NCBI GenBank assembly: GCA_036389035.1
Contig: DASVQQ010000008.1
Coordinates: 1-64,000, forward strand
Source: Jatrophihabitans sp.
Lineage (GTDB): Bacteria; Actinomycetota; Actinomycetes; Mycobacteriales; Jatrophihabitantaceae
DNA length: 64,000 nt
Direction of reading: 5' to 3'
Positions within the stretch are counted from its first letter, which is position 1; every line of letters starts with the position of its first letter. The notes beneath the pieces were generated by a model. That model searched no databases. It was not told where the DNA came from and was given only the letters and a program-made list of their open reading frames with translations. The translations under genes were made by a program, and so were the position numbers. Positions 28,438-39,350 of this stretch are shown in pieces.

Positions 28438-29163
28438 CTACCTGCCCTTCTCGGGTGCGCAGCAGCCGTCCGCGCAACCCGCGTCAGCAACCAGGCCGGG
28501 TGCGGTGGCGGTGTCGCTCAGAACGGGCCCGCAAGCGCAACCTTCGCCTCGCCACGCCTCGAAGCCTTCCCGGACCGCCACAGCGGCGATCACCAAGCCG
28601 GCGATGGGATCGGCCCACGACCAGCCCAGCGTGGCGTTGAAGAGCAGACCTGCCAGAAGCACCGCCGACAGGTACGTGCACAGGAGAGTTTGGGTGGAGT
28701 CAGCCACCACGGCGTTCGACCCGAGGCTCCTGCCGGTGCGGCGCTGCGCCCAGGACAAGAACGGCATGACCACCAGCGAAGCTGCGGCCAGGCCGATGCC
28801 GACCGCAGATGGGTCGGGTTCGTGGCCAACTATCAAGGCACGTAGCGACTCGAACGTCACATAGGCTGCGAGGACGAAGAAGGAGAGCGCCATCAGTCGC
28901 AGGGCTCGCCGCTCTCGCGACTCCGGTAGCGGGTGGCGGAACTGCCACAAGATGATCAGACCGCTGCTGACCTCGACGATCGAGTCCAGCCCGAAGCCGA
29001 CGAGTGCGATCGACCCCGCGATCAGACCAGCGCTGATCGCGACAACCGCCTCGACCAGGTTGTAGGCGACCGAGGCGCCGGCGAGCAGTTGGGCGCGGCG
29101 ACCCAGCTGCTGTCGACGGGTCGGGTCATCCACGTAGGTCGCGGCGTGCAGATGAGCGCTCAT
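28438..29163 (-). CDS. Cation diffusion facilitator-type metal exporter
   Basis: A 241-residue CDF protein with about six membrane helices. VGFGLDSIVEVSSGLIILWQF holds the metal-site Asp of TM2; VVADSTQTLLCTYLSAVLLAG and SWADPIAGLVIAAVAVREG hold the TM5-6 acidic and polar residues. Unlike classic CDFs, it lacks a long cytoplasmic C-terminal domain and ends in a cysteine-rich tail (CACG...CADGCCAPEKGR) that could bind thiophilic metal. The ATG overlaps the CmtR-like gene stop by 4 bp (ATGA). Given the sensor, Cd/Pb/Zn export is the best guess. Confidence 0.87.
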   Translation of the reverse strand: MSAHLHAATYVDDPTRRQQLGRRAQLLAGASVAYNLVEAVVAISAGLIAGSIALVGFGLDSIVEVSSGLIILWQFRHPLPESRERRALRLMALSFFVLAAYVTFESLRALIVGHEPDPSAVGIGLAAASLVVMPFLSWAQRRTGRSLGSNAVVADSTQTLLCTYLSAVLLAGLLFNATLGWSWADPIAGLVIAAVAVREGFEAWRGEGCACGPVLSDTATAPGLVADAGCADGCCAPEKGR

Positions 29164-29540
29164 CCGTGGGCCACCTCACCGTAGACAGGGCAGAGCACCA
29201 CGGCATCGCCGGTCGCTCGGAGCAGTTCCTCAGCCGCACTGAAGACCTTGAGCACAGCTTCAGGGTGTTCCAGCGAGTAGACCGATGACCGGCCAACCGG
29301 ACGTGCATCCACAAGCCCGCAGTCCCTGAGGCACGCAAGATGCTTCGACACCGTCGACTGCGCCAGCCCCAGATGGGCCGTCAGCTCTGCGACGTTGTGC
29401 GCACCCAGCAGCAAGTGGCGCAGGATGGCCACCCGCGACGGGTCACCCATCCCCCGGAAGAGACATGCGGCCACAGCCGCGGCTGCATGCTCCGCCTGAG
29501 GTTCGGTCTGGTCCAAGGCATCGGTGCCAGTCATCGCCAT
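29160..29540 (-). CDS. ArsR/SmtB-family sensor, CmtR-like
   Basis: A 126-residue winged-helix repressor. The HTH is in VAELTAHLGLAQSTVSKHLACLRDCGLV, and that segment's Cys70 and Cys74 match the C-x3-C of CmtR (Cys57/Cys61), the Cd(II)/Pb(II) sensor of M. tuberculosis. Cys117 near the C-terminus plays the part of the third ligand (Cys102). It should leave DNA when metal binds. It is the first gene of an operon with a CDF exporter and an ICMT-like protein, both overlapping or nearly so. The M. tuberculosis partner is a P-type ATPase (CmtA). To its right a possible P-type ATPase C-terminal remnant is seen. Confidence 0.9.
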   Translation of the reverse strand: MAMTGTDALDQTEPQAEHAAAAVAACLFRGMGDPSRVAILRHLLLGAHNVAELTAHLGLAQSTVSKHLACLRDCGLVDARPVGRSSVYSLEHPEAVLKVFSAAEELLRATGDAVVLCPVYGEVAHG

Positions 29541-29633
29541 ATGACGATGTTAGAGCTGATTGGCGATGGTCGCGAACCGCAAACGCAGGGCGTTGGTGAT
29601 CACGTTGCGGAAGGACCGCAGCCGGCGACCCTG

Positions 29634-29834
29634 CTAGATGTCGTAGTACAGCTCGAACTCGTACGGGTGCGGGCGCAGCCGGACCGGGTCGATCTCGTTG
29701 ACGCGCTTGTAGTCGATCCAGGGCCTCGATCAGATCGGGAGTGAACACCCCGCCCTCTTGCAGGTACTCGTTGTCCTCTCCCAGTGCTCGAGCACCCGCT
29801 CCAGCGAGCCGGGCACCTGCGCGATCGAGGCGGC
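29634..29834 (-). pseudogene. Displaced copy of the glnA1 3' end
   Basis: About 198 bp (29637-29834) match the last codons of glnA1 at 36378-36575 in the same orientation, at about 94% identity by eye. Two compensating single-base indels break the frame. The stop is TAG instead of TGA, and similarity stops at the same GCGGC on both copies. It is a decayed gene fragment. Together with intact glnA1 it flanks the 6.5-kb helicase island, the pattern expected when an element inserts at a gene's 3' end and replaces it. Confidence 0.9.
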
Positions 29835-29899
29835 GCACTCGATTTGGTGCTCCGCAGAACGAGCGAGCGAGACCGAGCGGGCTGAGGGAGGATCAAGCC

Positions 29900-30088
29900 A
29901 TGATGCCCGCGCCCAGCGATGACCTCGATCACGTCTGGAACCTGCCTTACGACCTGTCGTGCGGTGACAGCTGCGGATTGATGCTCCCTACCCGGCAAAA
30001 GACTTGGGGCGAGCCTTCGGCTTTCTGTTCAAGGACAGTGTCCGTCGCAAGCCATCGCTTGCTGCGCTCGTGGTTGCCTGAGCGGTGA
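29900..30088 (+). CDS. Possible 62-residue first gene of the island operon
   Basis: MMPAPSDDLDHVWNLPYDL... starts at an ATG eight bases after GGGAGG and ends at a TGA that overlaps the GTG of the DUF6361 gene by 4 bp (GTGA). This is classic coupling. The protein has three cysteines, no membrane segment and no family I recognise. Codon use is less G+C-rich than the core genome. It may be a real small component, a leader peptide, or the remains of a longer gene. Confidence 0.4.
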   Translation: MMPAPSDDLDHVWNLPYDLSCGDSCGLMLPTRQKTWGEPSAFCSRTVSVASHRLLRSWLPER

Positions 30089-31296
30089 CCATGTCCGGCT
30101 CGACCTTCGGGTGGCTCGCGTATGACGCCTCCGAGAAGCAGCGCGCCTTGGAGGTCGTGGAGTCTCTCAAGCAACCTGGCACCGTCGATGAGCTGGGTAT
30201 CGGGGTTATCCGCGACACGCTGGCACGGGTTATGTTTCCGGGGGCATCGGTCCTGCACACGCGAGCTCGCTATTTCACTTTCATCCCCGCGTTGATCTCC
30301 ATCGCCGCACGCGAGGAATCGGTGGAGAAGGCGTCCAGCAAACTTCACGACCTAGAAGTCAGCCTCATCTTCGCGTTGCTCAAGGGAGATCCGACCGCCG
30401 AGGGTCTCATCGGTCGCGAAGCAAAGAGGAACCTCAAGCGCATGCCGTCCGCAGCGCACTGGGCGGCGCTGAGGCGCTATGGGTTGGTGACGGCTCAGAA
30501 GCGCTCGATAGATCAGGTTCTTCGTGCGGCCGTCGGTGCTGGCCGCCGTGCCGCGGCGACGGTACAGAACCCTGGCGACGACCACGACGCCTCGCGTCCT
30601 GTCTACGGCCTGGATGCGACAGCAGCTCATGGCTGGCTGCCTGACCATTGGCGTCGGGACGGGGCCACGTTCACGATGAAGAGCGCTGAGGCCGAGTACC
30701 TGCGTGAGCGAATCATGACGTCTACGGCTGGATCGCTGTACGAGTGGTTTCTCATCAATCGAGTGGCGCCTGCCGGCTTCAGGTACGTGTGGGATCACGA
30801 TGATGTCGCTCGATTTCCAGCCAGAATGCGCTTGATCATGCGTCACGCCAAGTGCTTCCACCACCTGATCCAAGGGGCCGCCATCCTCTACAACCTCTAT
30901 GTCTCGCGAATGGTCGAAGACGATGAACTCGTCGCCGCCTACGAGAACCAGTTCGAGGATTGGGACAGGGACATTCGTGACTTCCAGGTGCTCGCAGACT
31001 GGTCAATCGACGAGTTCATCACGGCGATACGCCAACTCAATCCGCGGCTCGGGCCGGTAACCGCGAACTTCGTGAAGCAATGGGATGGACTCGTGCGTCA
31101 ACCACCGCAGAGTACTCGAGCGAACTCCATGGAGGAGCTCGTCAGGAGGCGTGAGTGGGATACGAAGAAGGCGCGCGCGCGACTGTTCAACCCCGCGGCT
31201 CGAAGCGACTGGCGAGGAAACGCCGGGCTGATTCCGCTGGATTACAACTGGAGCGTGGCTGCGCGCATCGTGAATGACATCCAGGAAGCGCTCTGA
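30085..31296 (+). CDS. DUF6361 family protein of a putative defence operon
   Basis: 403 residues. The N-terminus STFGWLAYDASEKQRALEVVESL...GTVDELGIGVIRDTLARVMFPGASVLHTRARYFTFIP is diagnostic for DUF6361, a family of unknown function that I recall near helicases and nucleases. It is largely helical with no visible catalytic motif. The GTG at 30085 overlaps a small upstream frame; an ATG at 30091 is the alternative. The gene ends in TGATG shared with the PLD gene (1-bp overlap), so three genes are translationally coupled. G+C is visibly lower than in neighbouring core genes, in line with transfer. Function unknown; a substrate-recognition or regulatory role in the helicase-nuclease system is inference. 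Confidence 0.85.
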   Translation: MTMSGSTFGWLAYDASEKQRALEVVESLKQPGTVDELGIGVIRDTLARVMFPGASVLHTRARYFTFIPALISIAAREESVEKASSKLHDLEVSLIFALLKGDPTAEGLIGREAKRNLKRMPSAAHWAALRRYGLVTAQKRSIDQVLRAAVGAGRRAAATVQNPGDDHDASRPVYGLDATAAHGWLPDHWRRDGATFTMKSAEAEYLRERIMTSTAGSLYEWFLINRVAPAGFRYVWDHDDVARFPARMRLIMRHAKCFHHLIQGAAILYNLYVSRMVEDDELVAAYENQFEDWDRDIRDFQVLADWSIDEFITAIRQLNPRLGPVTANFVKQWDGLVRQPPQSTRANSMEELVRRREWDTKKARARLFNPAARSDWRGNAGLIPLDYNWSVAARIVNDIQEAL

Positions 31297-33101
31297 TGCT
31301 GCGGCCTGAGAATCACGCTCTTCTAACGACCGCGTTGCGACCGCCGGTCGGCTATACGCTGGACCGCGCCGTCGGGACGACCTTCTCTCTCGACCTCATC
31401 GCCGTAGCGCTTGCTCAGCTGACCTTCGCGGCGCACGACCTCGGAGCAGACATCGACAACGTAGCGCCGATCGCGTTGTTGGACGCTCTTCGCCGACATG
31501 CCGACACGACGACCATCTTCGTCCAGGGCGGCGGCATCGCTGTGCCTAACAAGTACCGCCCGTTGATGACCATCCTCGAGGACTCGATTGTTGAGGTTAT
31601 GCCCAAAGACGGCGTCTTCCACCCGAAGGTGTGGGCACTGCGCTTTGCGAGCCCAGCTGGGCATCGCTGCCACCGAGTTCTCGTACTGAGCCGCAACCTC
31701 ACGTTCGACAGGACTTGGGACACGATGCTGCGGCTTGACGAGGCGAATCCCGAACCTGGCCACGAGTACCTGGATGGCCAGATGTTTGCCGAGTTCCTGC
31801 GTGAGTTGCCCGCCCTGGCCAATGGGGCGGTACCTGACATCGGTGACTTGGCAGCATCCTTGGCAGGAGCGCAGCTCGAACTACCCAAGCCTTACAACAC
31901 GGCAGACGTCTGGGCTTTGGGTTTTGGGCGGGTACTCGATCCGGACTGGGCGGCCACCCGTGCTCTCATCGTCTCGCCGTTTCTTGGACAGAGCGTCGTC
32001 CAAGACATCGCAGGTCGTGTCGGAGAACTTCGGGTCCTGTCCACGCCGCAGGCGATTGACCTGATCGGTACCCATCCGAGGAACGCCAGTTACTTCACAT
32101 TGAACCCCGCTGTGGATTCCGGCGAGGATGCTTGGAGTTCCCATGATCCGGGCGGCGAGGTGAAACCGGTTCAACCAGCCTCCGAGACGAGTCCACCGCT
32201 CAGTGGGCTCCATGCCAAGGTTGTGATAGTGGAGCACGGGTCCCATGCGTGGACCTTCACCGGATCAGCGAACGCAACCCTTGCCGGGTTCTCGCGCAAT
32301 GTCGAATTGATGGTCGAACTGGTCGGACCGCGAGCCTCGACAGGAATCGACTCGATCTGGAAGTCCCGCCCGGGCGATTCCGGGCTGGAATCGCTCGTCA
32401 TGCCGTACGAGCCTCGACCGCCCGAATCAAATGCGAAGCTGCGCGCCGACCTCGAGTGGGAACTGTTCGCCTTTCACTGTCATCTTGCTGGCCTCGATAT
32501 CACCACGACGATCGAAGACTGCAGCGAGGACGAGTTCGCGCTCGTGGTCTGCGTCCCAGGGTCGTGGGACCCAGGGGTTCAATCAATCGCGAGGCCGCTG
32601 AGCCGACCAGACGGCAAGAACTTCGCAGCGCGAATGCGCTGGCAACCGCTCGGTATCGCGGCACTGACACCATTCCTAGTCGTGGAGAGTGCGGTGACAA
32701 GGAGCGGCATCACGATGACGAGGTCCTGTGTCCTCACGACGCGACTGATCGGAGACATCCCCAAACGTCGCGACCAGGTGCTCCGCGATGTGCTGAAGAG
32801 CAAGACCGATGTCCTCGCGTACTTGGCATTTCTTCTCGGAAACCCCGCGATCGAGGGTGGTGATGACGTCACTGGATTGACCGATAACTTGTCAGGAGCA
32901 GGCACCGACCAGTTAGCCGCACAGCCACCGGTCGTGCTGTTCGAACCCCTGATCCGAGCAGCACTCGGCGACGCGAGCGCCATGGAGCGAGTCGACTCCC
33001 TTGTGCGGGAACTAACCCGGCTGGGTGACCTCGACAAGCTACCTGATGGTTTCTCGGATTTGTGGGCGGTGGCCCAGGAGGCACACGGGAGCAGACGATG
33101 A
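31296..33101 (+). CDS. Phospholipase D-like nuclease, putative defence effector
   Basis: 601 residues with two PLD-type active-site halves. The first is FHPKVWALRF...LVLSRNLTFDRTWD (His109, Lys111); the second is GLHAKVVIVEHG...FTGSANATLAGFSRNVELM (His306, Lys308 and the GSAN/NE residues). The Asp of canonical HKD is not conserved, as in many PLD-fold nucleases such as restriction and helicase-linked ones. The remainder is unrecognised alpha/beta sequence that may bind DNA or partners. It is joined to the DUF6361 gene by TGATG and to the helicase gene by ATGA. Probably the nuclease of a three-part DNA-targeting system; membrane lipid activity is unlikely as no signal or membrane segment is present. 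Confidence 0.85.
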   Translation: MLRPENHALLTTALRPPVGYTLDRAVGTTFSLDLIAVALAQLTFAAHDLGADIDNVAPIALLDALRRHADTTTIFVQGGGIAVPNKYRPLMTILEDSIVEVMPKDGVFHPKVWALRFASPAGHRCHRVLVLSRNLTFDRTWDTMLRLDEANPEPGHEYLDGQMFAEFLRELPALANGAVPDIGDLAASLAGAQLELPKPYNTADVWALGFGRVLDPDWAATRALIVSPFLGQSVVQDIAGRVGELRVLSTPQAIDLIGTHPRNASYFTLNPAVDSGEDAWSSHDPGGEVKPVQPASETSPPLSGLHAKVVIVEHGSHAWTFTGSANATLAGFSRNVELMVELVGPRASTGIDSIWKSRPGDSGLESLVMPYEPRPPESNAKLRADLEWELFAFHCHLAGLDITTTIEDCSEDEFALVVCVPGSWDPGVQSIARPLSRPDGKNFAARMRWQPLGIAALTPFLVVESAVTRSGITMTRSCVLTTRLIGDIPKRRDQVLRDVLKSKTDVLAYLAFLLGNPAIEGGDDVTGLTDNLSGAGTDQLAAQPPVVLFEPLIRAALGDASAMERVDSLVRELTRLGDLDKLPDGFSDLWAVAQEAHGSRR

Positions 33102-36100
33102 GAAATGCCCAGAGGCCGGATGTAGTGACCGAGCTGGCTCATCTCAAGGATTTTCAGCGCGACACCGCGGCGTACGTCCATCAGAGGCTCTGGCTGGACC
33201 GGGACACCGAGGGGCGGTTCCTTGTCGCGGATGAAGTGGGGCTCGGCAAGACCATGGTCGGTCGCGGTGTCATCGCCACAACGATCGACCACCTATGGGA
33301 TCAGCCCCAGGGAAAGCGGATAGACATTGTCTACATCTGCTCTAACGGCCAGATCGCCTCACAGAATCTGCGGCGCTTGAACGTCGCGGAGTACGAGACG
33401 GTCGAAGTGGACCGCCTCAGCATGATGCCGCTTGTGGTGGGCCAACTCCAAGGCTCTCGCGTGAACATTCTGAGCTTGACGCCCGGGACATCGATGGATG
33501 TCTCCCGAGGCCCTGGCAAGGCACAGGAGCGCGCGCTCCTTCACTATCTCTTGGCAGCCGGCCTGGAGAGGCCAGAGCTTCTCGGCCACGAGGGATGGGT
33601 TCGTTTCTTCCGCGGACAGGCAGGCACGCGAGGCTACTCGTACTGGCGTGACAGGATCGACCACTCGCGGGTAGATGTGAAGTTCGCTAAGAAGTTCGTG
33701 CGCCGCCTCAAGAAGCGTCGGGGCGGGAGTTCCGTTGTTGACTCGGCAATCGCGTTGACCAACCGACTCGCAGGCACTCCTGAAGAGGCTTCTCACGGTG
33801 TTCCGGAGGCACTGCGCATCGAGTGGCGCGCGCTCGTGGGCCGTATGCGGCACGAGGTGGCGTCGGCCGCAGTGGAACTTCTTGATCCCGACTTGGTGAT
33901 CCTTGATGAGTTCCACCGATTTCGAAAGTTCCTGCGTGACGATGTCGAGGAGGACGATGCAGACAGCGACGCTGTGGCGCTTGCTCGCGCGATCTTCGAC
34001 CACAAGAACAAGGCCGGAACAAGGGTACGTGTGCTGCTCTTGTCAGCCACGCCGTATGCGATGTTCACGCTTGCCGCCAACGCCTCGGCGGAGCACCACG
34101 AGAACGATTTCCACCTGACCACGGAATTCCTCGGGGGCAAGAGACTCGCGGAGTCGATACGAGCCAGACAACGTCTGGTTCGCGAGGCGGCTATGGGCCA
34201 CCGTGACGCCGAACAAGGGAAGGTTGCGGCGCGGTCGGTAGAAGGCGACCTGCGGAAGATAATGTGCCGGACCGAGCGACTCGCTGTGTCCACGGATAGA
34301 GACGGCATGCTGAGGCAGCCGCCCATGGCCCCGCCCATGCCGACCTCGAGCGACATCCTGTCACTGGGTGCGGCAAATAGGCTCGTTTCTCTCGTGGGGT
34401 CATCCCAAGACCCGTTCGAGTTCTGGCGCGCTTCGCCCTATCTCGTGAATCTCATGGAGAAGAACTACGAGGTCAAGCGGCACTTGATTTCGCATCTCGA
34501 CTCACCCTCGCAGGCGTTGATCGGGGCAGTCACAAGCGGACGAGGAGTCCTGCCCTGGTCAAAGATGCGCAAGTACGAGCAGATAGACCTCGGCAACCCC
34601 AAGCTTCGGCTGCTCTGGGATGACCTTCGTAAGCGGAATGCTCCGACCACGCCGTGGATTCCGGCGGCGCTACCGTATTACGAGCACCAAGGAGCGTTCG
34701 CTCGCGCGGCCGAAGCCGGACTGACGAAGCGCCTGGTCTTCTCGGCGTGGGCCGTTGCGCCTCGAGCGATCGCGACGCTGCTGAGCTATCAAGCGGAACA
34801 GCTGGCCCGGCCTACGGGAACCTATGACAAGGCTCATCACCCCTTGCTCGCTTGGGCGCGCTCGAAGAGCGAAGACGAGCGGATGCGTGGGATGCCCGTA
34901 CTCGCGTTGACCTACCCCTTCGTTCGGTTGGCAGAGATCGGGGACCCACGAGCGATAGCTGCCGAACTCGGGCAGATTCCCGCCCGAACCCGAACTTTTC
35001 AGCGGCGTCTGGCCCGAATTATGGCTGGGGAACTCGCGAAGATGCCGTCCGGACAACGGTCAGGCCCCGTCGACGAGCGTTGGTACTGGGCCGCTCCGAT
35101 GGCGATGGACCATGCGCACGACGCGGGGTCACACCGTGCGCACCTAGAGCAGGAGCGCTGGGTTGCCGGCAATGACGGCGGACTCTATGCGGACCACATC
35201 GCGGAAGCTGAGGACGCGACCTTGCCATGGCTGGCAACCTTGGGTCGGCGTCCGGATGACCTGCCGCAGGTGCTCGCACGCCTCGCCGTGGCAGGCCCCG
35301 GCGTCTGTGCCCTGCGAGCGCTGCACAGAACCACGCGCGGGACGGATCTGGACCATGGGCCTCTTCGAGAGTACGCGCACAGTATCGGCAAGGCATTCCG
35401 CAGCATGGTCAATTCGCGCGAACTTACCCACGTGATCGGCAAGCTGCATCCGTCGGAGGCATATTGGCGTGCCGTACTCATGACTTGTGTCGAAGGCAAT
35501 CTCCAATCCACCCTCGACGAATTCGTCCATGTCCTGACCGACTCGAACGGATTGGTCTCCCTTGAAGACGACAAGCGACTCGAACTGCTCAGTGGCGCGC
35601 TCAGCGAAGTGCTGACACAGCGCGCCGGCACGCCGCAGGTGGACATCTTCAAGCCGTCTCAGCAGGGCGTAGCGGTCAGGTCTCAAGTCCTGCGCACTCA
35701 CTTCGCGGTGAGGTACGGACGCGAACAGTCTGATGACAAGACTCGGCAGACGGAGAAGCGGGTCCGGGACGCTTTTAACTCACCCTTCTGGCCCTTCGTG
35801 CTGGCATCCACGAGCGTGGGACAGGAGGGCCTTGACTTCCACATGTATTCGCATGCGGTGGTCCACTGGAATCTGCCGAGCAACCCGGTCGACCTAGAGC
35901 AGCGCGAAGGGCGCGTTCATCGTTTCAAGGGCCACGCCGTTCGCAAGAATGTCGCCGCCGACCATGCCGCAGCGGCCCTTGATCTTGCCGTGCGGGATCC
36001 GTGGGAGGCGGTCTTCGCAGCGGCGCGAGCACAGGCGGCTAGTGCCGGTCTGGATGAAGTGACGCCCTACTGGGTGTATCCGAAAAAGGACGGTGCATTC

Positions 36101-36295
36101 ATCGAGCGCTACGTGGTCGCCTCGCCACTCAGCCGTGAGACCGCTCGGTTCGAAGTGCTTGTTCGGATGCTGGCCGACTATCGGCTGACAATCGGTCAGC
36201 CTCGACAAGAGGACCTCATCAAGTACGTCGGGCAGCGAGACGACGTCGAGTGGATGTTGCTCAACCTTGCTCCGCCTCGGCTTGATAGCGAGTGA
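33098..36295 (+). CDS. SNF2-type superfamily 2 helicase of the island
   Basis: 1065 residues. Walker A ADEVGLGKTMVG near residue 48, DLVILDEFHRF (DExH) near 268, and LLLSATPY near 314 form the first RecA-like lobe. LASTSVGQEGLDFHMYSHAVVHWNLPSNPVDLEQREGRVHRFKGH near 905-945 forms the second (motifs V-VI). The large middle insert (about 420-800) is unrecognised and could read DNA or bind the PLD partner. The ATG at 33098 overlaps the PLD stop by 4 bp; a frame open to 33062 exists but the overlap favours the ATG. As an ATP-driven translocase it would move along or remodel DNA for the nuclease. No methyltransferase, DUF1998 or DISARM-type gene is present, so it is not a classical restriction system. 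Confidence 0.9.
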   Translation: MRNAQRPDVVTELAHLKDFQRDTAAYVHQRLWLDRDTEGRFLVADEVGLGKTMVGRGVIATTIDHLWDQPQGKRIDIVYICSNGQIASQNLRRLNVAEYETVEVDRLSMMPLVVGQLQGSRVNILSLTPGTSMDVSRGPGKAQERALLHYLLAAGLERPELLGHEGWVRFFRGQAGTRGYSYWRDRIDHSRVDVKFAKKFVRRLKKRRGGSSVVDSAIALTNRLAGTPEEASHGVPEALRIEWRALVGRMRHEVASAAVELLDPDLVILDEFHRFRKFLRDDVEEDDADSDAVALARAIFDHKNKAGTRVRVLLLSATPYAMFTLAANASAEHHENDFHLTTEFLGGKRLAESIRARQRLVREAAMGHRDAEQGKVAARSVEGDLRKIMCRTERLAVSTDRDGMLRQPPMAPPMPTSSDILSLGAANRLVSLVGSSQDPFEFWRASPYLVNLMEKNYEVKRHLISHLDSPSQALIGAVTSGRGVLPWSKMRKYEQIDLGNPKLRLLWDDLRKRNAPTTPWIPAALPYYEHQGAFARAAEAGLTKRLVFSAWAVAPRAIATLLSYQAEQLARPTGTYDKAHHPLLAWARSKSEDERMRGMPVLALTYPFVRLAEIGDPRAIAAELGQIPARTRTFQRRLARIMAGELAKMPSGQRSGPVDERWYWAAPMAMDHAHDAGSHRAHLEQERWVAGNDGGLYADHIAEAEDATLPWLATLGRRPDDLPQVLARLAVAGPGVCALRALHRTTRGTDLDHGPLREYAHSIGKAFRSMVNSRELTHVIGKLHPSEAYWRAVLMTCVEGNLQSTLDEFVHVLTDSNGLVSLEDDKRLELLSGALSEVLTQRAGTPQVDIFKPSQQGVAVRSQVLRTHFAVRYGREQSDDKTRQTEKRVRDAFNSPFWPFVLASTSVGQEGLDFHMYSHAVVHWNLPSNPVDLEQREGRVHRFKGHAVRKNVAADHAAAALDLAVRDPWEAVFAAARAQAASAGLDEVTPYWVYPKKDGAFIERYVVASPLSRETARFEVLVRMLADYRLTIGQPRQEDLIKYVGQRDDVEWMLLNLAPPRLDSE

Positions 36296-36374
36296 CCGAG
36301 GAGTCTCGTACGCCGCACCTGCCGCCCACGGGGCGGAAGCTCATGGGCCAGCAGGCGCGGCACGGAGCGAAACC

Positions 36375-37799
<1,425 letters not shown>

Positions 37800-37876
37800 T
37801 CGGCGGTCCTCGTCTGCCTCGGTGGGTGGGAATCACTGAAGGTGCTGCCAACCTAGGGCTGTCCGATTGCTTCCTG

Positions 37877-37903
37877 GTGTCTCAAGTGTTTCCGCGACGT
37901 TAC
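37877..37903 (-). promoter_or_regulatory. GlnR binding site upstream of glnA1
   Basis: Read on the minus strand: GTAAC-n6-GAAAC-n6-GACAC, three half-sites at exact 11-bp spacing. The first pair matches the GlnR consensus gTnAC-n6-GaAAC perfectly. It lies 78-104 bases before the glnA1 ATG, a suitable place for activation under nitrogen limitation. Confidence 0.82.
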
Positions 37904-37950
37904 GCCCGCCGTCCGGGGCCGGCCTGATGGCGGAGCCGGCAGGCGCTGGG

Positions 37951-38472
37951 TCAGTGCACGATCACGGCGGTGTCGGTCAGCCGGTCGTGCAGGCCCCGAA
38001 AGTCCTGATCGGCCACCAGCGCCGGGATCAGCGTCACCAGCAGCGCCGTGCGCACCAGCGCGCGCATCGGCCCGACCGGCAGCCTGGCGTCCACCCGGAT
38101 CACCCGCAGCCCGGTCAGGTACATGCCCAAGGACCGGCCGAACAGCAGCAGCCCGACGAGGTAGTCCAGGGCCAACGGGATCAGGCTCCACTGGCCGGGC
38201 AGGTGGGCGGCCAGCCCGGGCAGGTCCTGGCGCGGCGCGAAGAGGCTCGCCACCAACCCGGCGGCGAGCACATCGAGGACGAAGGCCAGGATCCGGCGGC
38301 CGGTCGGAGCCAGCGATCCGGGGCCGGAGGGCGGCAGGCCGATCAGCTGGCCGCGGTAGGGCCGAGCCGACTTGTCAGGCCCAGCCGACTTGTCAGGCCG
38401 AGCCGACCCGCTGGACCGAGCCGATCCACCGGGCTGAGCCGACTTGTCAGGTCGAGCCGACCTGTCGGGCAC
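37951..38472 (-). CDS. RDD family membrane protein
   Basis: A 173-residue integral membrane protein. APTGRRILAFVLDVLAAGLVASLF holds the R and D of the first RDD helix; GRSLGMYLTGLRVIRVDARLP and LHDRLTDTAVIVH complete the domain. About three or four membrane helices are seen. The first 40 residues are a hydrophilic tail built from repeated RPDKSA-like units (tandem DNA repeats at 38365-38465). The GTG at 38472 is eight bases from the DUF4191 stop, so the two genes form an operon, as in mycobacteria next to glnA1. RDD proteins are poorly understood; some act as sodium/proton antiporters. Confidence 0.85.
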   Translation of the reverse strand: MPDRSARPDKSAQPGGSARSSGSARPDKSAGPDKSARPYRGQLIGLPPSGPGSLAPTGRRILAFVLDVLAAGLVASLFAPRQDLPGLAAHLPGQWSLIPLALDYLVGLLLFGRSLGMYLTGLRVIRVDARLPVGPMRALVRTALLVTLIPALVADQDFRGLHDRLTDTAVIVH

Positions 38473-38479
38473 TGTGAAC

Positions 38480-39244
38480 TCAGCTCCGGCGGCGGGCCGC
38501 GCGCTGGATGCTGCGCATCTTGACCCCGCCGGGCATCGGACCCTGGGGGAGCGGGGCGCGCTGGGCCCCGAGCGCGGACAGCCGCCGGTCCAGGGCGACC
38601 ACCTGCTCCTTGGACAGGTTGCGGGGCAGCTTCATCAGGTGGGTGTTGAGCTTGCCCAGCGGCACCTCACCCTCGCCGCGGCCGACCACCACGTCATAGA
38701 TCGGCGCGTCACCGGCCAGCCTGGCCACCCGCTTCTTCTCCTGCGCCAGCAACGGCTTGACCCGTTGCGGGGCGCCCTCGCCGATCAGCACCACGCCGGG
38801 CCGGCCGAGCAGCCGGTGCACCGCGTCCAGTTGCGGGGTTCCGGCCACCGCGTCGGTCTTGCGCCAGTCACCGCGCAGTTGCCCCAGCACGTAGGCCGCC
38901 GCGCCGGCCTGGCCCTCGGCCTGGCGATAGGCCGAACTCTGCGCGCGCCGGGAGAACACGAACATCGCGGCGAGCAGCCCGAACATGATCGCCGGCAGGA
39001 TCGGCAGCCAGACGCTGTCGGTGATGAGGAACGCCAGCAGGTAGAGCGGCACCGCGGCGAGGACGAAGGCGATGATCAGATACGGGACAAGCCGGGCGTC
39101 GGACTTGCGGGTGAGCGTGAAGGCCTGGCGCATTTGCTTGAACGAGTCACGCCGGGACTGCCTGCGCTGAGCGCGGGCGGCCTTTTTTTCGGCCTTGCTC
39201 AACTTCACCTTGCTGTTCCGCTTCGCCCCGGTCGATTGCGCCAT
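38480..39244 (-). CDS. DUF4191 family membrane protein
   Basis: A 254-residue protein with a basic, lysine-rich N-terminus (KRNSKVKLSKAEKKAARAQRRQSRRDSFKQ), two adjacent membrane helices (VPYLIIAFVLAAVPLYLLAFL and LPILPAIMFGLLAAMFVFS), and a cytoplasmic C-terminal half. The C-terminal part GRPGVVLIGEGAPQRVKPLLAQEKKRVARL is diagnostic for DUF4191, which sits near glnA1 and lipA/lipB in actinobacteria. Function unknown. The ATG at 39244 is chosen (MAQSTGAKRN); the frame is open to 39289. First gene of a two-gene operon with the RDD protein. Confidence 0.88.
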   Translation of the reverse strand: MAQSTGAKRNSKVKLSKAEKKAARAQRRQSRRDSFKQMRQAFTLTRKSDARLVPYLIIAFVLAAVPLYLLAFLITDSVWLPILPAIMFGLLAAMFVFSRRAQSSAYRQAEGQAGAAAYVLGQLRGDWRKTDAVAGTPQLDAVHRLLGRPGVVLIGEGAPQRVKPLLAQEKKRVARLAGDAPIYDVVVGRGEGEVPLGKLNTHLMKLPRNLSKEQVVALDRRLSALGAQRAPLPQGPMPGGVKMRSIQRAARRRS

Positions 39245-39350
39245 GACAACAGGATAAGCCGTCGGCGAAAGATGTTTCACCCGCGTCAAGGTTTACCAGC
39301 TACAGTTACCTCAGTGTTAGTTTCTTACCGCCTGCGGGGGTGCAAAAACA